Positions 1 through 6,404 are shown, counted from the first letter of the stretch. The stretch: 11,610 nt of DNA from an uncultured Bacilli bacterium (GCA_947627405.1 CANQVY010000032.1:1-11610), one strand, 5' to 3'. Notes: generated by a model not told the origin, from the sequence alone. Translations and numbers: made by a program.

Positions 1-191
1 AATGCTGGTCTATGATTACCAGTTTTTGCACTTATACCAGCATCTTTATAGATTTTATATATTTCATAATTTTTATATTCACACATAGCACGAAGTCTTT
101 TTTCTTGTTCTGGTAAACTAAAACCCTCACGAGCCTGATCTTCTGTGCTGACTCTTATATAGATTCCTGCAATTTTCTTTTCTTCATTCAT
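1..191 (-). CDS. Large serine recombinase, N-terminal part (runs off the left edge)
   Basis: Only the first 63 codons are present. The reading frame is open to the left edge, so this is a window truncation and not a pseudogene. The start of the protein carries the resolvase-type catalytic motif IYIRVSTEDQ, with Ser15 as the expected nucleophile. It is followed by REGFSLPEQEKRLRAMCEY and YKDAGISAK, a pattern typical of the large serine recombinases (TndX/TnpX-like) that move integrative elements and some phages in Firmicutes. Such enzymes cut both att sites and exchange strands through a covalent phosphoserine. The start is an ATG with AAAGGA nine bases upstream. The leader carries a consensus promoter and an attenuator-like hairpin. 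The zinc-ribbon and coiled-coil DNA-binding parts would lie to the left. The family is clear; the identity of the element is unknown. Confidence 0.9.
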   Translation of the reverse strand, partial: MNEEKKIAGIYIRVSTEDQAREGFSLPEQEKRLRAMCEYKNYEIYKIYKDAGISAKTGNHRPA

Positions 192-345
192 AAACTTTAA
201 TCCTTTCTTATTCTTCATCAAAAAAGAGGCGACAAAGACATTTTAATTGGTTTTATGTCCTTGACACCTCTAAAGTTTCATTATGTTAAATTTATTTTGT
301 TTTACATTAACCCCTCAAAAACATAAAACTTCTTTTATTGGTTAT
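192..345 (-). promoter_or_regulatory. Long foldable leader of the recombinase gene, possible attenuator
   Basis: About 150 bases separate the promoter from the recombinase ATG. The leader holds a five-codon ORF (324-307, MFLRG then stop) with no good Shine-Dalgarno. A 9-base segment at 329-321 is perfectly complementary to 258-250. The 258-250 segment overlaps the loop and inner left arm of the terminator-like hairpin at 226-270, so the two pairings exclude each other. This is the usual layout of transcription attenuation, possibly ribosome-mediated. No known riboswitch class was recognised. The pairings are read directly; the regulation is inferred. Confidence 0.5.
220..270 (-). terminator. 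Terminator-like hairpin upstream of the recombinase
   Basis: The arms at 255-270 and 226-241 form a 16-position stem with one mismatch and two G-U pairs around a 13-base loop. On the minus strand the stem is followed by a run of six U (225-220). It ends 29 bases before the recombinase ATG. As it lies downstream of the recombinase promoter, it should stop recombinase transcription unless it is prevented from forming. Confidence 0.75.
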
Positions 346-347
346 TT

Positions 348-375
348 ATTATAGATACTTTTGATATAAAGTCAA
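348..375 (-). promoter_or_regulatory. SigA-type promoter of the recombinase transcript
   Basis: On the minus strand TTGACT (375-370) and TATAAT (353-348) are separated by 16 bases, a near-consensus housekeeping promoter. The predicted start is near 341. It lies just downstream of the stop codon of the 91-residue ORF, so the recombinase has its own transcript. Confidence 0.75.
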
Positions 376-400
376 GGCATTATTACCATTTTTTGCCTAT

Positions 401-676
401 TTAAAGGCGATTTTTTAAATAATCTTCTAGTTCTGATAGTTTTATCTTATTAGATAAGTTTTCAATAAATATCTCGTTAGAATAGTTAAATATTAGAAAT
501 GTTGTATCTTTTATAATAATTCTATTAGGTTCAATATAAGTTAAATTTGTCTTATCTATCTTTCTAATATTACCATTAATAATAGTGGGTGTTGTTTTAG
601 CAAACTCACAAATAAACTCAATTTTTTTCTTTAACTCTTGTTCAATAGGTATTTCTTCTTTAATAATATTTACCAT
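401..676 (-). CDS. Unrecognised 91-residue protein beside the recombinase
   Basis: I do not recognise this family. The protein is soluble, rich in Ile, Lys and Asn, with a predicted helical N-terminus (EQELKKKIEFICEFAK), a central stretch likely to be beta strands (residues about 30-72), and a short C-terminal helix (SELEDYLKNRL). It has no signal peptide or membrane segment. The ATG is preceded by AAAGGA with 8 bases spacing. The sequence around this Shine-Dalgarno (AAGAAAGGATTG) is nearly identical to that of the neighbouring recombinase gene (AAGAAAGGATTA), which suggests both genes share an origin and belong to the same mobile element. A consensus promoter for the recombinase begins right after it. 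No clear promoter of its own was found; readthrough from the tRNA terminator is possible. Confidence 0.65.
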   Translation of the reverse strand: MVNIIKEEIPIEQELKKKIEFICEFAKTTPTIINGNIRKIDKTNLTYIEPNRIIIKDTTFLIFNYSNEIFIENLSNKIKLSELEDYLKNRL

Positions 677-684
677 AGTTTCAA

Positions 685-747
685 TCCTTTCTTAAAAGGA
701 ATTAGTTTTTAAAATACAAAAAAACTAATCCAAAATTTGAATTAGTT
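685..747 (-). promoter_or_regulatory. Switch-like leader in front of the 91-residue ORF
   Basis: Three segments compete here. Segment A (747-736) pairs with B (about 734-723) to form the terminator. B extended into its U-run can instead pair with C (710-698), about 12 pairs with one bulged base. C overlaps a 6-base segment TCCTTT (700-695) that is perfectly complementary to the Shine-Dalgarno AAAGGA (690-685) across a TAAG tetraloop. When A pairs with B, transcription stops and the ribosome site is sequestered. When B pairs with C, both are relieved. The pairings are seen directly; any ligand or function is inference. Confidence 0.4.
716..747 (-). terminator. Terminator after tRNA-Gly
   Basis: An 11-pair AT-rich stem (arms around 737-747 and 723-733, three-base loop, one G-U pair) is followed by a U-run at 722-718. 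It lies 40 bases beyond the encoded CCA of the tRNA. A second perfect 6-pair hairpin (774-760, CTCGAA/TTCGAG) lies between it and the tRNA in the trailer. Confidence 0.75.
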
Positions 748-786
748 ATTTATTCTTAACTCGAAAAGTTCGAGCGTATTTCACTT

Positions 787-860
787 TGGAGCAGATGAGG
801 AGAATCGAACTCCCGTTCTAACCTTGGCAAGGTTATGTTCTACCATTAAACCACATCTGC
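787..860 (-). tRNA. tRNA-Gly (anticodon GCC)
   Basis: The cloverleaf is complete. The 7-pair acceptor stem is GCAGATG/CATCTGC. The D arm contains GGTTTAATGGTAGAAC. The 5-pair anticodon stem TAACC/GGTTA encloses the loop TTGCCAA with anticodon GCC. The T arm is GGAGTTCGAATCTCC. Discriminator T is followed by an encoded CCA (789-787). The short variable region is normal for tRNA-Gly. Its promoter ends only a few bases before the mature 5' end. The gene separates the mobile-element-like genes at 1-676 from the core-like genes to the right. Confidence 0.97.
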
Positions 861-869
861 ATATATTTA

Positions 870-898
870 ATTATATCAAAAAAGTATCTTAATTACAA
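870..898 (-). promoter_or_regulatory. Promoter of the tRNA-Gly gene
   Basis: On the minus strand TTGTAA (898-893) and TATAAT (875-870) are 17 bases apart, with TGA directly before TATAAT (extended -10). The start should fall near 863, leaving only about 3 bases of tRNA leader. The -35 box contains the stop codon of the glycosidase-like gene, and the spacer is one arm of that gene's terminator. Confidence 0.7.
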
Positions 899-908
899 GA
901 TACTTTTT
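876..908 (-). terminator. Terminator of the glycosidase-like gene
   Basis: A perfect 12-pair stem (908-897 and 890-879) with a 6-base loop ends in a U-run. The loop holds the TAA stop of the gene. Flanking A-runs on the other side would let it work in both directions. It overlaps the tRNA promoter. Confidence 0.8.
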
Positions 909-2098
909 ATATTATCTATTTCTTTTAAAACATTATCATTATAATTTAAATTATTAAAATAATAATCATAACGATAAATGGCAAATCCTTTATATTTAGA
1001 TAAATTTCTAGAATAAATAATTTGTCTTTTTATAATATCATAGTTACTAACCCATTCATCATATCCACTACCTGCATATGTATCTTTATCCCCTGCTTTA
1101 TAAAGAGATAATGCTGGAATTAATGAAATATCATTGGTAATTAAATTATTCCATTGTTCTATAGTTTCTGCGAAAGGAACAACATCATGTAAAAATCCAT
1201 AATAAACTTGAGGCATAATAAAATCAATATAATCTTTAGAGGAACACCATTTTTTTACATCTGCATGATGGGTGTTGTAATTATTATTGATATTTCCATC
1301 AGGGGCAATACCAAATAAAATATTTTTATTATTATTCTTTATCGTTTTATATGCATTATAAATTAATTCATTAACAACTTCTAAATGATATTCTTTTAAA
1401 CTTTTTTCTCCACCATTATTTACATATTCTTTATAATTTGTATAATCAATTTCCTCATTTGGATAAAAATAATCGTCAAACAAAAGACCATCAATTTGAT
1501 AATTTTTACTCAATTCATCAATTCCATTAATAATTAATTTTTGTACTTCTTTGCTAGAGGGGTTAAAAAATATACCTTTATCCGCAATCACGTCTAAATG
1601 ATTGGTATTAATCCATTGATACGCTACAGATTCTTTAGTAATTGTCGTTGGATCACTCACATTTCGTACACGATATGGATTGATCCATGCATATATTCTC
1701 ATATTAAATGCATGTGTTTTTTTTACAAAATAATCTAATATATCTAAATCAAGTTCATCTCCCTCATTTGTAACTACCGTTGATGATGTGGGGAAATAAC
1801 TTGAAAAATAAATACTATCCGCAAAAGGTCTTACTTGCAAAATAATTGTGTTAAAATTTGCATTATTAACATTATTCACCATTTCGTCGATATTTTTTTG
1901 TTTTTCTTCTTTTGTTTTGTTTTTCAATAATTTGGAATAATCAATATAAGAAACAAAAATGTATCGATCTTCGTCTGTCGTATTCATCACTGTCTTTGTT
2001 TCTTCTTGTGTTTTAGGTTTTGCCTTGTTCAAATTATAATCGATCATCCAAAGAGAAATCATGCAAAATACAATTGCAATCAAAATATACTTTTTCAT
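893..2098 (-). CDS. GHL10-type (YngK-like) family 10 glycosyl-hydrolase-like protein, membrane anchored
   Basis: A 401-residue protein of the GHL10 / former DUF187 family, related to Bacillus YngK and thought to act on cell-surface glycans; the exact substrate is not established. Residues about 4-20 form an uncleaved signal anchor or signal peptide, so the catalytic domain faces outside. Family motifs run in order: NTIILQVRPFADSIYF (about 83-98), WINPYR (138-143), GLLFDDYFYP (204-213) with acidic residues at the expected barrel end, FGIAPDGN (262-269) and MPQVYYGF (295-302). The ATG at 2098 is chosen because AGGTGA sits 5 bases upstream; the GTG three codons earlier overlaps that ribosome site. 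The gene starts 50 bases after the DUF421 gene with no terminator between, so co-transcription is likely. A perfect hairpin covers its stop codon. Confidence 0.88.
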   Translation of the reverse strand: MKKYILIAIVFCMISLWMIDYNLNKAKPKTQEETKTVMNTTDEDRYIFVSYIDYSKLLKNKTKEEKQKNIDEMVNNVNNANFNTIILQVRPFADSIYFSSYFPTSSTVVTNEGDELDLDILDYFVKKTHAFNMRIYAWINPYRVRNVSDPTTITKESVAYQWINTNHLDVIADKGIFFNPSSKEVQKLIINGIDELSKNYQIDGLLFDDYFYPNEEIDYTNYKEYVNNGGEKSLKEYHLEVVNELIYNAYKTIKNNNKNILFGIAPDGNINNNYNTHHADVKKWCSSKDYIDFIMPQVYYGFLHDVVPFAETIEQWNNLITNDISLIPALSLYKAGDKDTYAGSGYDEWVSNYDIIKRQIIYSRNLSKYKGFAIYRYDYYFNNLNYNDNVLKEIDNIKSIL

Positions 2099-2148
2099 AT
2101 TCTTCACCTAATATAATCAAAGCATATAAAAAGTGATATTTTTGTCTA

Positions 2149-2787
2149 TTATTGAAGATCAGATCTTTTTATTACATAAATTTTTTCATCTTTGTAAAAT
2201 CCATAGAAAATATTACTTAAATTTACATTTTCTTTTTGAATCAATTTTTTTAACCATTTTATATCTTTATGTAATTGTCTTAAAGCATCTTCATCAATTT
2301 CTCCATCTAATATTAACGGAAGTGGATAGGTATCTGTTGTTCCTTTATTAAATACTGACAATCGTCCATTATTTTCAAGAATTGCATAATCTACTTCTTC
2401 TATACTTCGAATTGATTTACTTCTAAGCTGTGTAAGTAGATCGTCTAAATTATATCTTTGTTTTACCATTTCTTTAAAATTTACTTTTCCTCGATTAATA
2501 ATAACAGCTGGCTTCCCTTCGAATAAATCTCTAATCTTTGTATTTTTGATTGTAATTTTTGCCATGATTACCTGAAAAATTACTAGAAAAAAGATGGCCG
2601 CTATAGGAATAAAAATATTTTCTTTATAATTTTCTATTCCCATTGCAGCTAATTCTGCAATTAAAACAGATACAATTAAATCAATAATACCAAGTTCCCC
2701 TACTTCACGTTTTCCCATCATTCGATAAACAATTGTAATCACAATGTAAAATGCTAATGTTCTAAGTATTACAATTAAAAATTCCAT
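2149..2787 (-). CDS. DUF421 (YetF/YrbG-like) integral membrane protein
   Basis: A 212-residue protein with three N-terminal membrane helices (about 3-21, 33-50, 57-76) and a soluble C-terminal domain. It matches the DUF421 family by MGKREVGELGIIDLIVSVLIAE (24-45), LFEGKPAVIINRGKV (89-102) and the LRSKSIRSIEEVDYAILENNG segment. Bacillus relatives include YrbG, YetF and YdfS; some DUF421 proteins are reported to affect spore properties, but a biochemical role is not settled. The start is the ATG at 2787, with AGGTGA four bases upstream. An earlier in-frame start at 2820 would lie 5' of this ribosome site and lacks one of its own. It is divergent to a yrzE-like gene, its neighbour in Bacillus as well. 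Confidence 0.9.
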   Translation of the reverse strand: MEFLIVILRTLAFYIVITIVYRMMGKREVGELGIIDLIVSVLIAELAAMGIENYKENIFIPIAAIFFLVIFQVIMAKITIKNTKIRDLFEGKPAVIINRGKVNFKEMVKQRYNLDDLLTQLRSKSIRSIEEVDYAILENNGRLSVFNKGTTDTYPLPLILDGEIDEDALRQLHKDIKWLKKLIQKENVNLSNIFYGFYKDEKIYVIKRSDLQ

Positions 2788-2806
2788 ACAATCACCTAAT
2801 TTTATT

Positions 2807-2835
2807 TTGTTAAATGTCATAACTTTTTATACAAA
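2807..2835 (+). promoter_or_regulatory. Possible promoter of the YrzE-like gene in the divergent region
   Basis: On the plus strand TTGTTA (2807-2812) and TACAAA (2830-2835) are 17 bases apart. The 73-base divergent region is almost all A and T, with mirrored AGGTGA ribosome sites at its ends. A TGTATAAA element (2833-2826) could serve as an extended -10 for the DUF421 gene on the minus strand, but no good -35 goes with it. Both calls are weak because of base composition. Confidence 0.35.
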
Positions 2836-2860
2836 ATAATAAAATAATATAGGTGATTTT

Positions 2861-3220
2861 ATGAAAATACTTAAATATTTAAAGTCAATTGGTATAATTG
2901 TAATGCTGAATTTCATTCTTAGCTTGATCATTACTTTATTCCATTATTTTGATCTTTTTTCATCAAATGTAATTCAATCTTTTAAATTGATTAGTGTTAT
3001 TCTATCTATGTTTATAGGAGGATACTTTGTTGGAAAGCAAAGTGAAAAAAAAGGATATCTGGAGGGAATAAAAATAGGTTTGGTTTTTATTCTTATCATC
3101 GCATTGATTACTATAATTAGTAAAAAATTTGAATTTAGTGCTTTGATTTATTATTTATTAATTGTAATTTCTTCTACTTTAGGGGCCATGATTGGAATAC
3201 AAAGAAAAAAGGATTCTTAA
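2861..3220 (+). CDS. YrzE-like four-helix membrane protein (DUF3792 / TIGR04086 family)
   Basis: A 119-residue protein with four predicted membrane helices (about 9-29, 39-57, 69-88, 94-113). The family pattern is visible in MFIGGYFVGKQSEKKGYLEGIK (50-71) and in ISSTLGAMIGI near the end. Function is unknown; members are common in low-GC Gram-positives. In Bacillus subtilis yrzE lies beside the DUF421 gene yrbG, and the same two families are neighbours here, though divergent. AGGTGA stands four bases before the ATG. It is the only plus-strand gene in the window. Its stop codon lies inside a hairpin that also terminates it, and its last 42 bases overlap the convergent surface-protein gene. Confidence 0.8.
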   Translation: MKILKYLKSIGIIVMLNFILSLIITLFHYFDLFSSNVIQSFKLISVILSMFIGGYFVGKQSEKKGYLEGIKIGLVFILIIALITIISKKFEFSALIYYLLIVISSTLGAMIGIQRKKDS

Positions 3221-4816
3221 ATCCTTTAATTTTGTTTTTAAATCATGAATAGCAGTCTCTATGTCCTTTGTAAATTGATCTACTTTCTTTTGATCTTCTT
3301 TATATAAATCTTTTATAACCTTATTTTTTGCTTCTTGTAAAGCATTCCAACTTTCCTCGGTATAAGCATTCCCATCCATTGTATCTATGCTTTGAAGCAC
3401 TTCATTTAATTTTGTATAATCTGCCTTTAAATGTTCTGGGCCTTTTTTTAATTCTGCAATGGCCTCATCTAACTGTAATTGTGTTACCTTTCTTTTGTTA
3501 TATAAATTTGTAATGGTTTCATTTATCTTTTTAATATAATCCTGAATTTTATAATAGCTTGGATCATAATCATATAATTTTGTTTTAAGCTTTTCAATAT
3601 CTGATTTAAAGGCTTGCTTATTATATGTATATAATTTAAAACTTGGTATGTTATAAGTTTCTCCTTCTTTTGTCACAGAGAATTTCGTTTCATCGTAAAA
3701 ATGGTTTGTATAAGCATTATCTCCTGTATATTTATAATATCCATAAAAACCTAATGTAATTATTTGTCCATTCATTGTTTTTGTTTGATCTTTGATATTA
3801 CCTATTAACTGAAAAGGTGTAGCGTCCTCATAACCAAATGCACTTGTTTTTGTAAAATTTGTATTTGGATTTGTAAAAGTAAAATAATTTTGTATATTGA
3901 TTAAGTTCGTTTGCCCTAAAACTGTAGATACAGTATCTGTTTCAGCAAGAGAGTTTTTTGTTTGTGGATGTTCTATATAGATTTCATAGTTTTCATCTTG
4001 TCCACTTGCAAAATTGCTTTTATATGAAACATTCACATCTTGACTATCTAAAGTTTCACTAACATCCATATAAACACTATCTTTACTCACCTTCATATCA
4101 AATGATTCACTATCGTTTTCTTGATAAGTCAATTTAAATTCTTTGCTTTGTGTATCATTTAAATCGTATGGGATACTTGTTGTACTTAATGCATCTGCAT
4201 AAGAATTATATGTATATTTAAATTCATCTTTTATAATTTTAGTATTTGTATCATTTTTAAGAGTTGCTGTTGCCAATCCTACTTGAGATTTAAAAGTAAC
4301 CTTATGATCGATATCTGTCTTATTTTCCAAGATTAATTTAATCGTTTTTGTATGCTCGTCACTAGATGCCTTATCAATCACATATTGTCCATCACTATTT
4401 GGTTTATCCTGGGATACTTCCACATATTTTACAGTCACAGCATCATTTGTTTCATTATTTTCTACCATATAATTTAAATTATATTTTGCTTTCACAGTAT
4501 TTGTATTCGTTAAAGTAATTGTTACTATTCTACTTGAATTTGCTTCTACGACTATAGAATTTTTTTCATCAAGTTCATCACTGCTCATATTACTTATTAA
4601 GTTTCCAACTACAATTCGAAAAGCTTTCTCTCTTTCTTGCGCAACAGTAAATAAAGCATAAGAAACATAGGTAGCTAACAAGATAAGGCTACCAAATATA
4701 ATAAATAATAAATAAACATTTTTTGTACTTACTGTTTTTCTTAAGTAATAACCTAATTTCGTTTCATTCATTAAATTATTATAATTATTCTTAATTTTAT
4801 TCATTATTTTTTTCAT
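3179..4816 (-). CDS. Membrane-anchored surface protein with C-terminal FIVAR-like repeats
   Basis: A 545-residue protein. Residues about 34-57 form one membrane helix after a basic N-terminus, so the remaining ~490 residues are probably extracellular. Residues about 60-390 are Thr/Asn/Lys-rich and beta-predicted (ITLTNTNTVKAKYNLNYM), resembling cell-surface beta-sandwich modules without a family I can name. Two helical units follow: a weaker one (about 393-460) and a clear FIVAR-like one (about 463-528) with AYTEESWNALQEAKNKV and DIETAIHDLK. FIVAR domains occur in Gram-positive adhesins and glycan-binding proteins. There is no LPXTG sorting signal, so anchoring is by the N-terminal helix. The ATG is preceded by AGGGG (7 bases). 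The last ~18 residues are encoded across the bidirectional terminator, in antisense to the yrzE-like gene. It is probably monocistronic. Confidence 0.75.
   Translation of the reverse strand: MKKIMNKIKNNYNNLMNETKLGYYLRKTVSTKNVYLLFIIFGSLILLATYVSYALFTVAQEREKAFRIVVGNLISNMSSDELDEKNSIVVEANSSRIVTITLTNTNTVKAKYNLNYMVENNETNDAVTVKYVEVSQDKPNSDGQYVIDKASSDEHTKTIKLILENKTDIDHKVTFKSQVGLATATLKNDTNTKIIKDEFKYTYNSYADALSTTSIPYDLNDTQSKEFKLTYQENDSESFDMKVSKDSVYMDVSETLDSQDVNVSYKSNFASGQDENYEIYIEHPQTKNSLAETDTVSTVLGQTNLINIQNYFTFTNPNTNFTKTSAFGYEDATPFQLIGNIKDQTKTMNGQIITLGFYGYYKYTGDNAYTNHFYDETKFSVTKEGETYNIPSFKLYTYNKQAFKSDIEKLKTKLYDYDPSYYKIQDYIKKINETITNLYNKRKVTQLQLDEAIAELKKGPEHLKADYTKLNEVLQSIDTMDGNAYTEESWNALQEAKNKVIKDLYKEDQKKVDQFTKDIETAIHDLKTKLKDLRILFSLYSNHGP
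3205..3239. terminator. Bidirectional terminator between convergent genes
   Basis: A perfect 8-pair stem (3208-3215 and 3220-3227, loop CTTA) has U-rich tails on both strands: AATTTTGTTTTT to the right and a U-run from the complement of 3205-3210 to the left. It covers the stop codon of the plus-strand YrzE-like gene. On the minus strand it lies about 25 bases inside the coding region of the surface protein. Confidence 0.75.
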
Positions 4817-4849
4817 ATCTATGCCCCTATCCTTACTATATCTATAATT

Positions 4850-4878
4850 ATTATACGTGAAATTTGATTTTTTTTCAA
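4850..4878 (-). promoter_or_regulatory. SigA-type promoter of the surface-protein gene
   Basis: On the minus strand TTGAAA (4878-4873) and TATAAT (4855-4850) are exactly 17 bases apart. The start is predicted near 4843, giving a leader of about 27 bases with AGGGG before the ATG at 4816. It starts 10 bases beyond the yqeH stop. Confidence 0.8.
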
Positions 4879-4888
4879 TAAAGAATAA

Positions 4889-5893
4889 TTAAATCAATGA
4901 TTTTCTCGTATATACATCAATTTTTTGATCAATATATACATCTATTTGACATTTATCAGTTATTTTAACAAAACCCAAGCCATTAATCACTATATCTTCA
5001 TAATGATTTATATTATAAGTTTTTTTATTTAAATCTTTTAACACCTGACATTTTGTAGCGTTGTATCGTTTTACTTTTAAATCATTCGAAACATAAACAA
5101 CAAAATTATTTTTACTTTCCCCAAAATAATCAATTCGAATCAAATTATGAATCACAATACATTGATTCTTTTTCATTTGATAAACTTTTGGTTTAATCTC
5201 TTTTTTAGGAATTACTTTTTTTAAGTCATTTGTAGAAAGAAAATTCAGTATGTTTCCGTTATCTACTAAACCTGGTGTATCAATTAAAGTTAAATGCTCA
5301 TTAAGGGGAATTGTTATTTTATCCAATGTAGTTGAAGGCATTGGAGAAATGGTTAATTCTTGTGTATTGGTAGAATAATTTTTCAATAACTTATTAATTA
5401 AAGTACTTTTTCCGGAATTTGTTTTTCCTACCACGTATACGTTATTTGTAATTTGATAATACTTAATCTTATTTAAAAGTAAATCAATATTATAATTTTT
5501 CTCACTACTTATTATCACAATATCTTCAAAATCATCCGTTCTATTTTTAATATAATCTATAATTTTCTTTTCTTTTATGCTTTTTGGTAGAACATCTCTT
5601 TTATTAACTACCAACATAATTTTATTATCAATAAATTTTCTAATTTCCGTTAAATCTTGATCTAAATTGAGTATATCTACAATATATAATACTAAATCTT
5701 TCGTATTTTGAATGCTTTTTAATATTTTTATATATTCTTCATTGCTTTTTGTAACAGTCTGATATTCACCATAATTTTTCATTCGGAAACATCTTTGACA
5801 TATATCATTTTCTAAGCTTGTAGTATATCCTTCATCTAATACATTACCATCTTGTAATTTAATACCACAGCCTTTACAATATTTTTCAATCAT
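4889..5893 (-). CDS. yqeH: Ribosome-assembly GTPase YqeH
   Basis: A 334-residue circularly permuted GTPase needed for 30S subunit maturation in Bacillus. An N-terminal zinc finger has Cys6, Cys9, Cys32 and Cys35 (CKGC and CQRC). The G motifs appear in permuted order: G4 NKRD (97-100), G5 SSEK (129-132), then G1 GKTNSGKST (156-164) and G3 DTPG (205-208). A C-terminal domain follows (residues ~225-334). The ATG at 5893 is used because AAAGGT lies 8 bases upstream; a TTG six codons earlier sits before that site. The gene overlaps the end of yqeG by 8 bases (ATGATTGA), indicating translational coupling. It is slightly shorter than the Bacillus protein. The aroE, nadD and rsfS genes that follow in Bacillus are absent here. 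Confidence 0.95.
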   Translation of the reverse strand: MIEKYCKGCGIKLQDGNVLDEGYTTSLENDICQRCFRMKNYGEYQTVTKSNEEYIKILKSIQNTKDLVLYIVDILNLDQDLTEIRKFIDNKIMLVVNKRDVLPKSIKEKKIIDYIKNRTDDFEDIVIISSEKNYNIDLLLNKIKYYQITNNVYVVGKTNSGKSTLINKLLKNYSTNTQELTISPMPSTTLDKITIPLNEHLTLIDTPGLVDNGNILNFLSTNDLKKVIPKKEIKPKVYQMKKNQCIVIHNLIRIDYFGESKNNFVVYVSNDLKVKRYNATKCQVLKDLNKKTYNINHYEDIVINGLGFVKITDKCQIDVYIDQKIDVYTRKSLI

Positions 5894-6404
5894 AATAACT
5901 ACCTTTCTCAAATAAATTTTTCTTTTTTAAACGTACTAATACTTTTCTTTCCATCCAACGATTTATCGCTGTTATTTTTAAATCTTTTTTACCAAGTGGA
6001 TCAACTAAAATGGTAAAAATATGATAAGCGTTTCCTGATAAAATATCGGTCATCAATTGATCTCCGATCATACACATTTCTTTTTTTTCACATTTGTATT
6101 TTCTTTTTATCTGAATGAAACCTTTTGGAAAAGGTTTCATAGCCATCGATATAAAATCCACTTCTAATTGATCACTATATTCTTGTACTCTTTTTTTTGT
6201 ATTATTGGAAATAATTAAAACAGTAAAATCTTTTTTTAATTGATCAAATAATGTTTTTGTCTTCTTAGGCGTTTTTCTTTCATCAATCAGTGCAATGGTA
6301 TTATCTAAATCAAAGATTAAATACTTAATACCTTTTTGTTTTAATTTTTTATAATTAATTTTAAAAATATCTTGCTTATACATATTTGGTACATATATAT
6401 GCAT
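5886..6404 (-). CDS. yqeG: YqeG family HAD-type phosphatase
   Basis: A 172-residue HAD-superfamily hydrolase of the YqeG type (subfamily IIIA). Motif I is FDLDNT (31-36) with Asp32 as nucleophile and Asp34 as general acid. Motif II is ISNNT (65-69). The motif III lysine is in MKPFPKGF (Lys90 or Lys94), and motif IV is MIGDQLMTDI with Asp115 and Asp120. The physiological substrate is unknown; the strict pairing with yqeH in Firmicutes suggests a link with ribosome assembly or translation. The ATG is preceded by GGTGA five bases upstream. The stop codon lies within the first codons of yqeH. Confidence 0.93.
   Translation of the reverse strand: MHIYVPNMYKQDIFKINYKKLKQKGIKYLIFDLDNTIALIDERKTPKKTKTLFDQLKKDFTVLIISNNTKKRVQEYSDQLEVDFISMAMKPFPKGFIQIKRKYKCEKKEMCMIGDQLMTDILSGNAYHIFTILVDPLGKKDLKITAINRWMERKVLVRLKKKNLFEKGSYYD

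Noticed and set aside
685..860. T-box leader for the 91-residue ORF, because of the tRNA-Gly next to it
   Set aside because: The T-box sequence and a specifier hairpin are absent; the tRNA is a complete gene with its own promoter.
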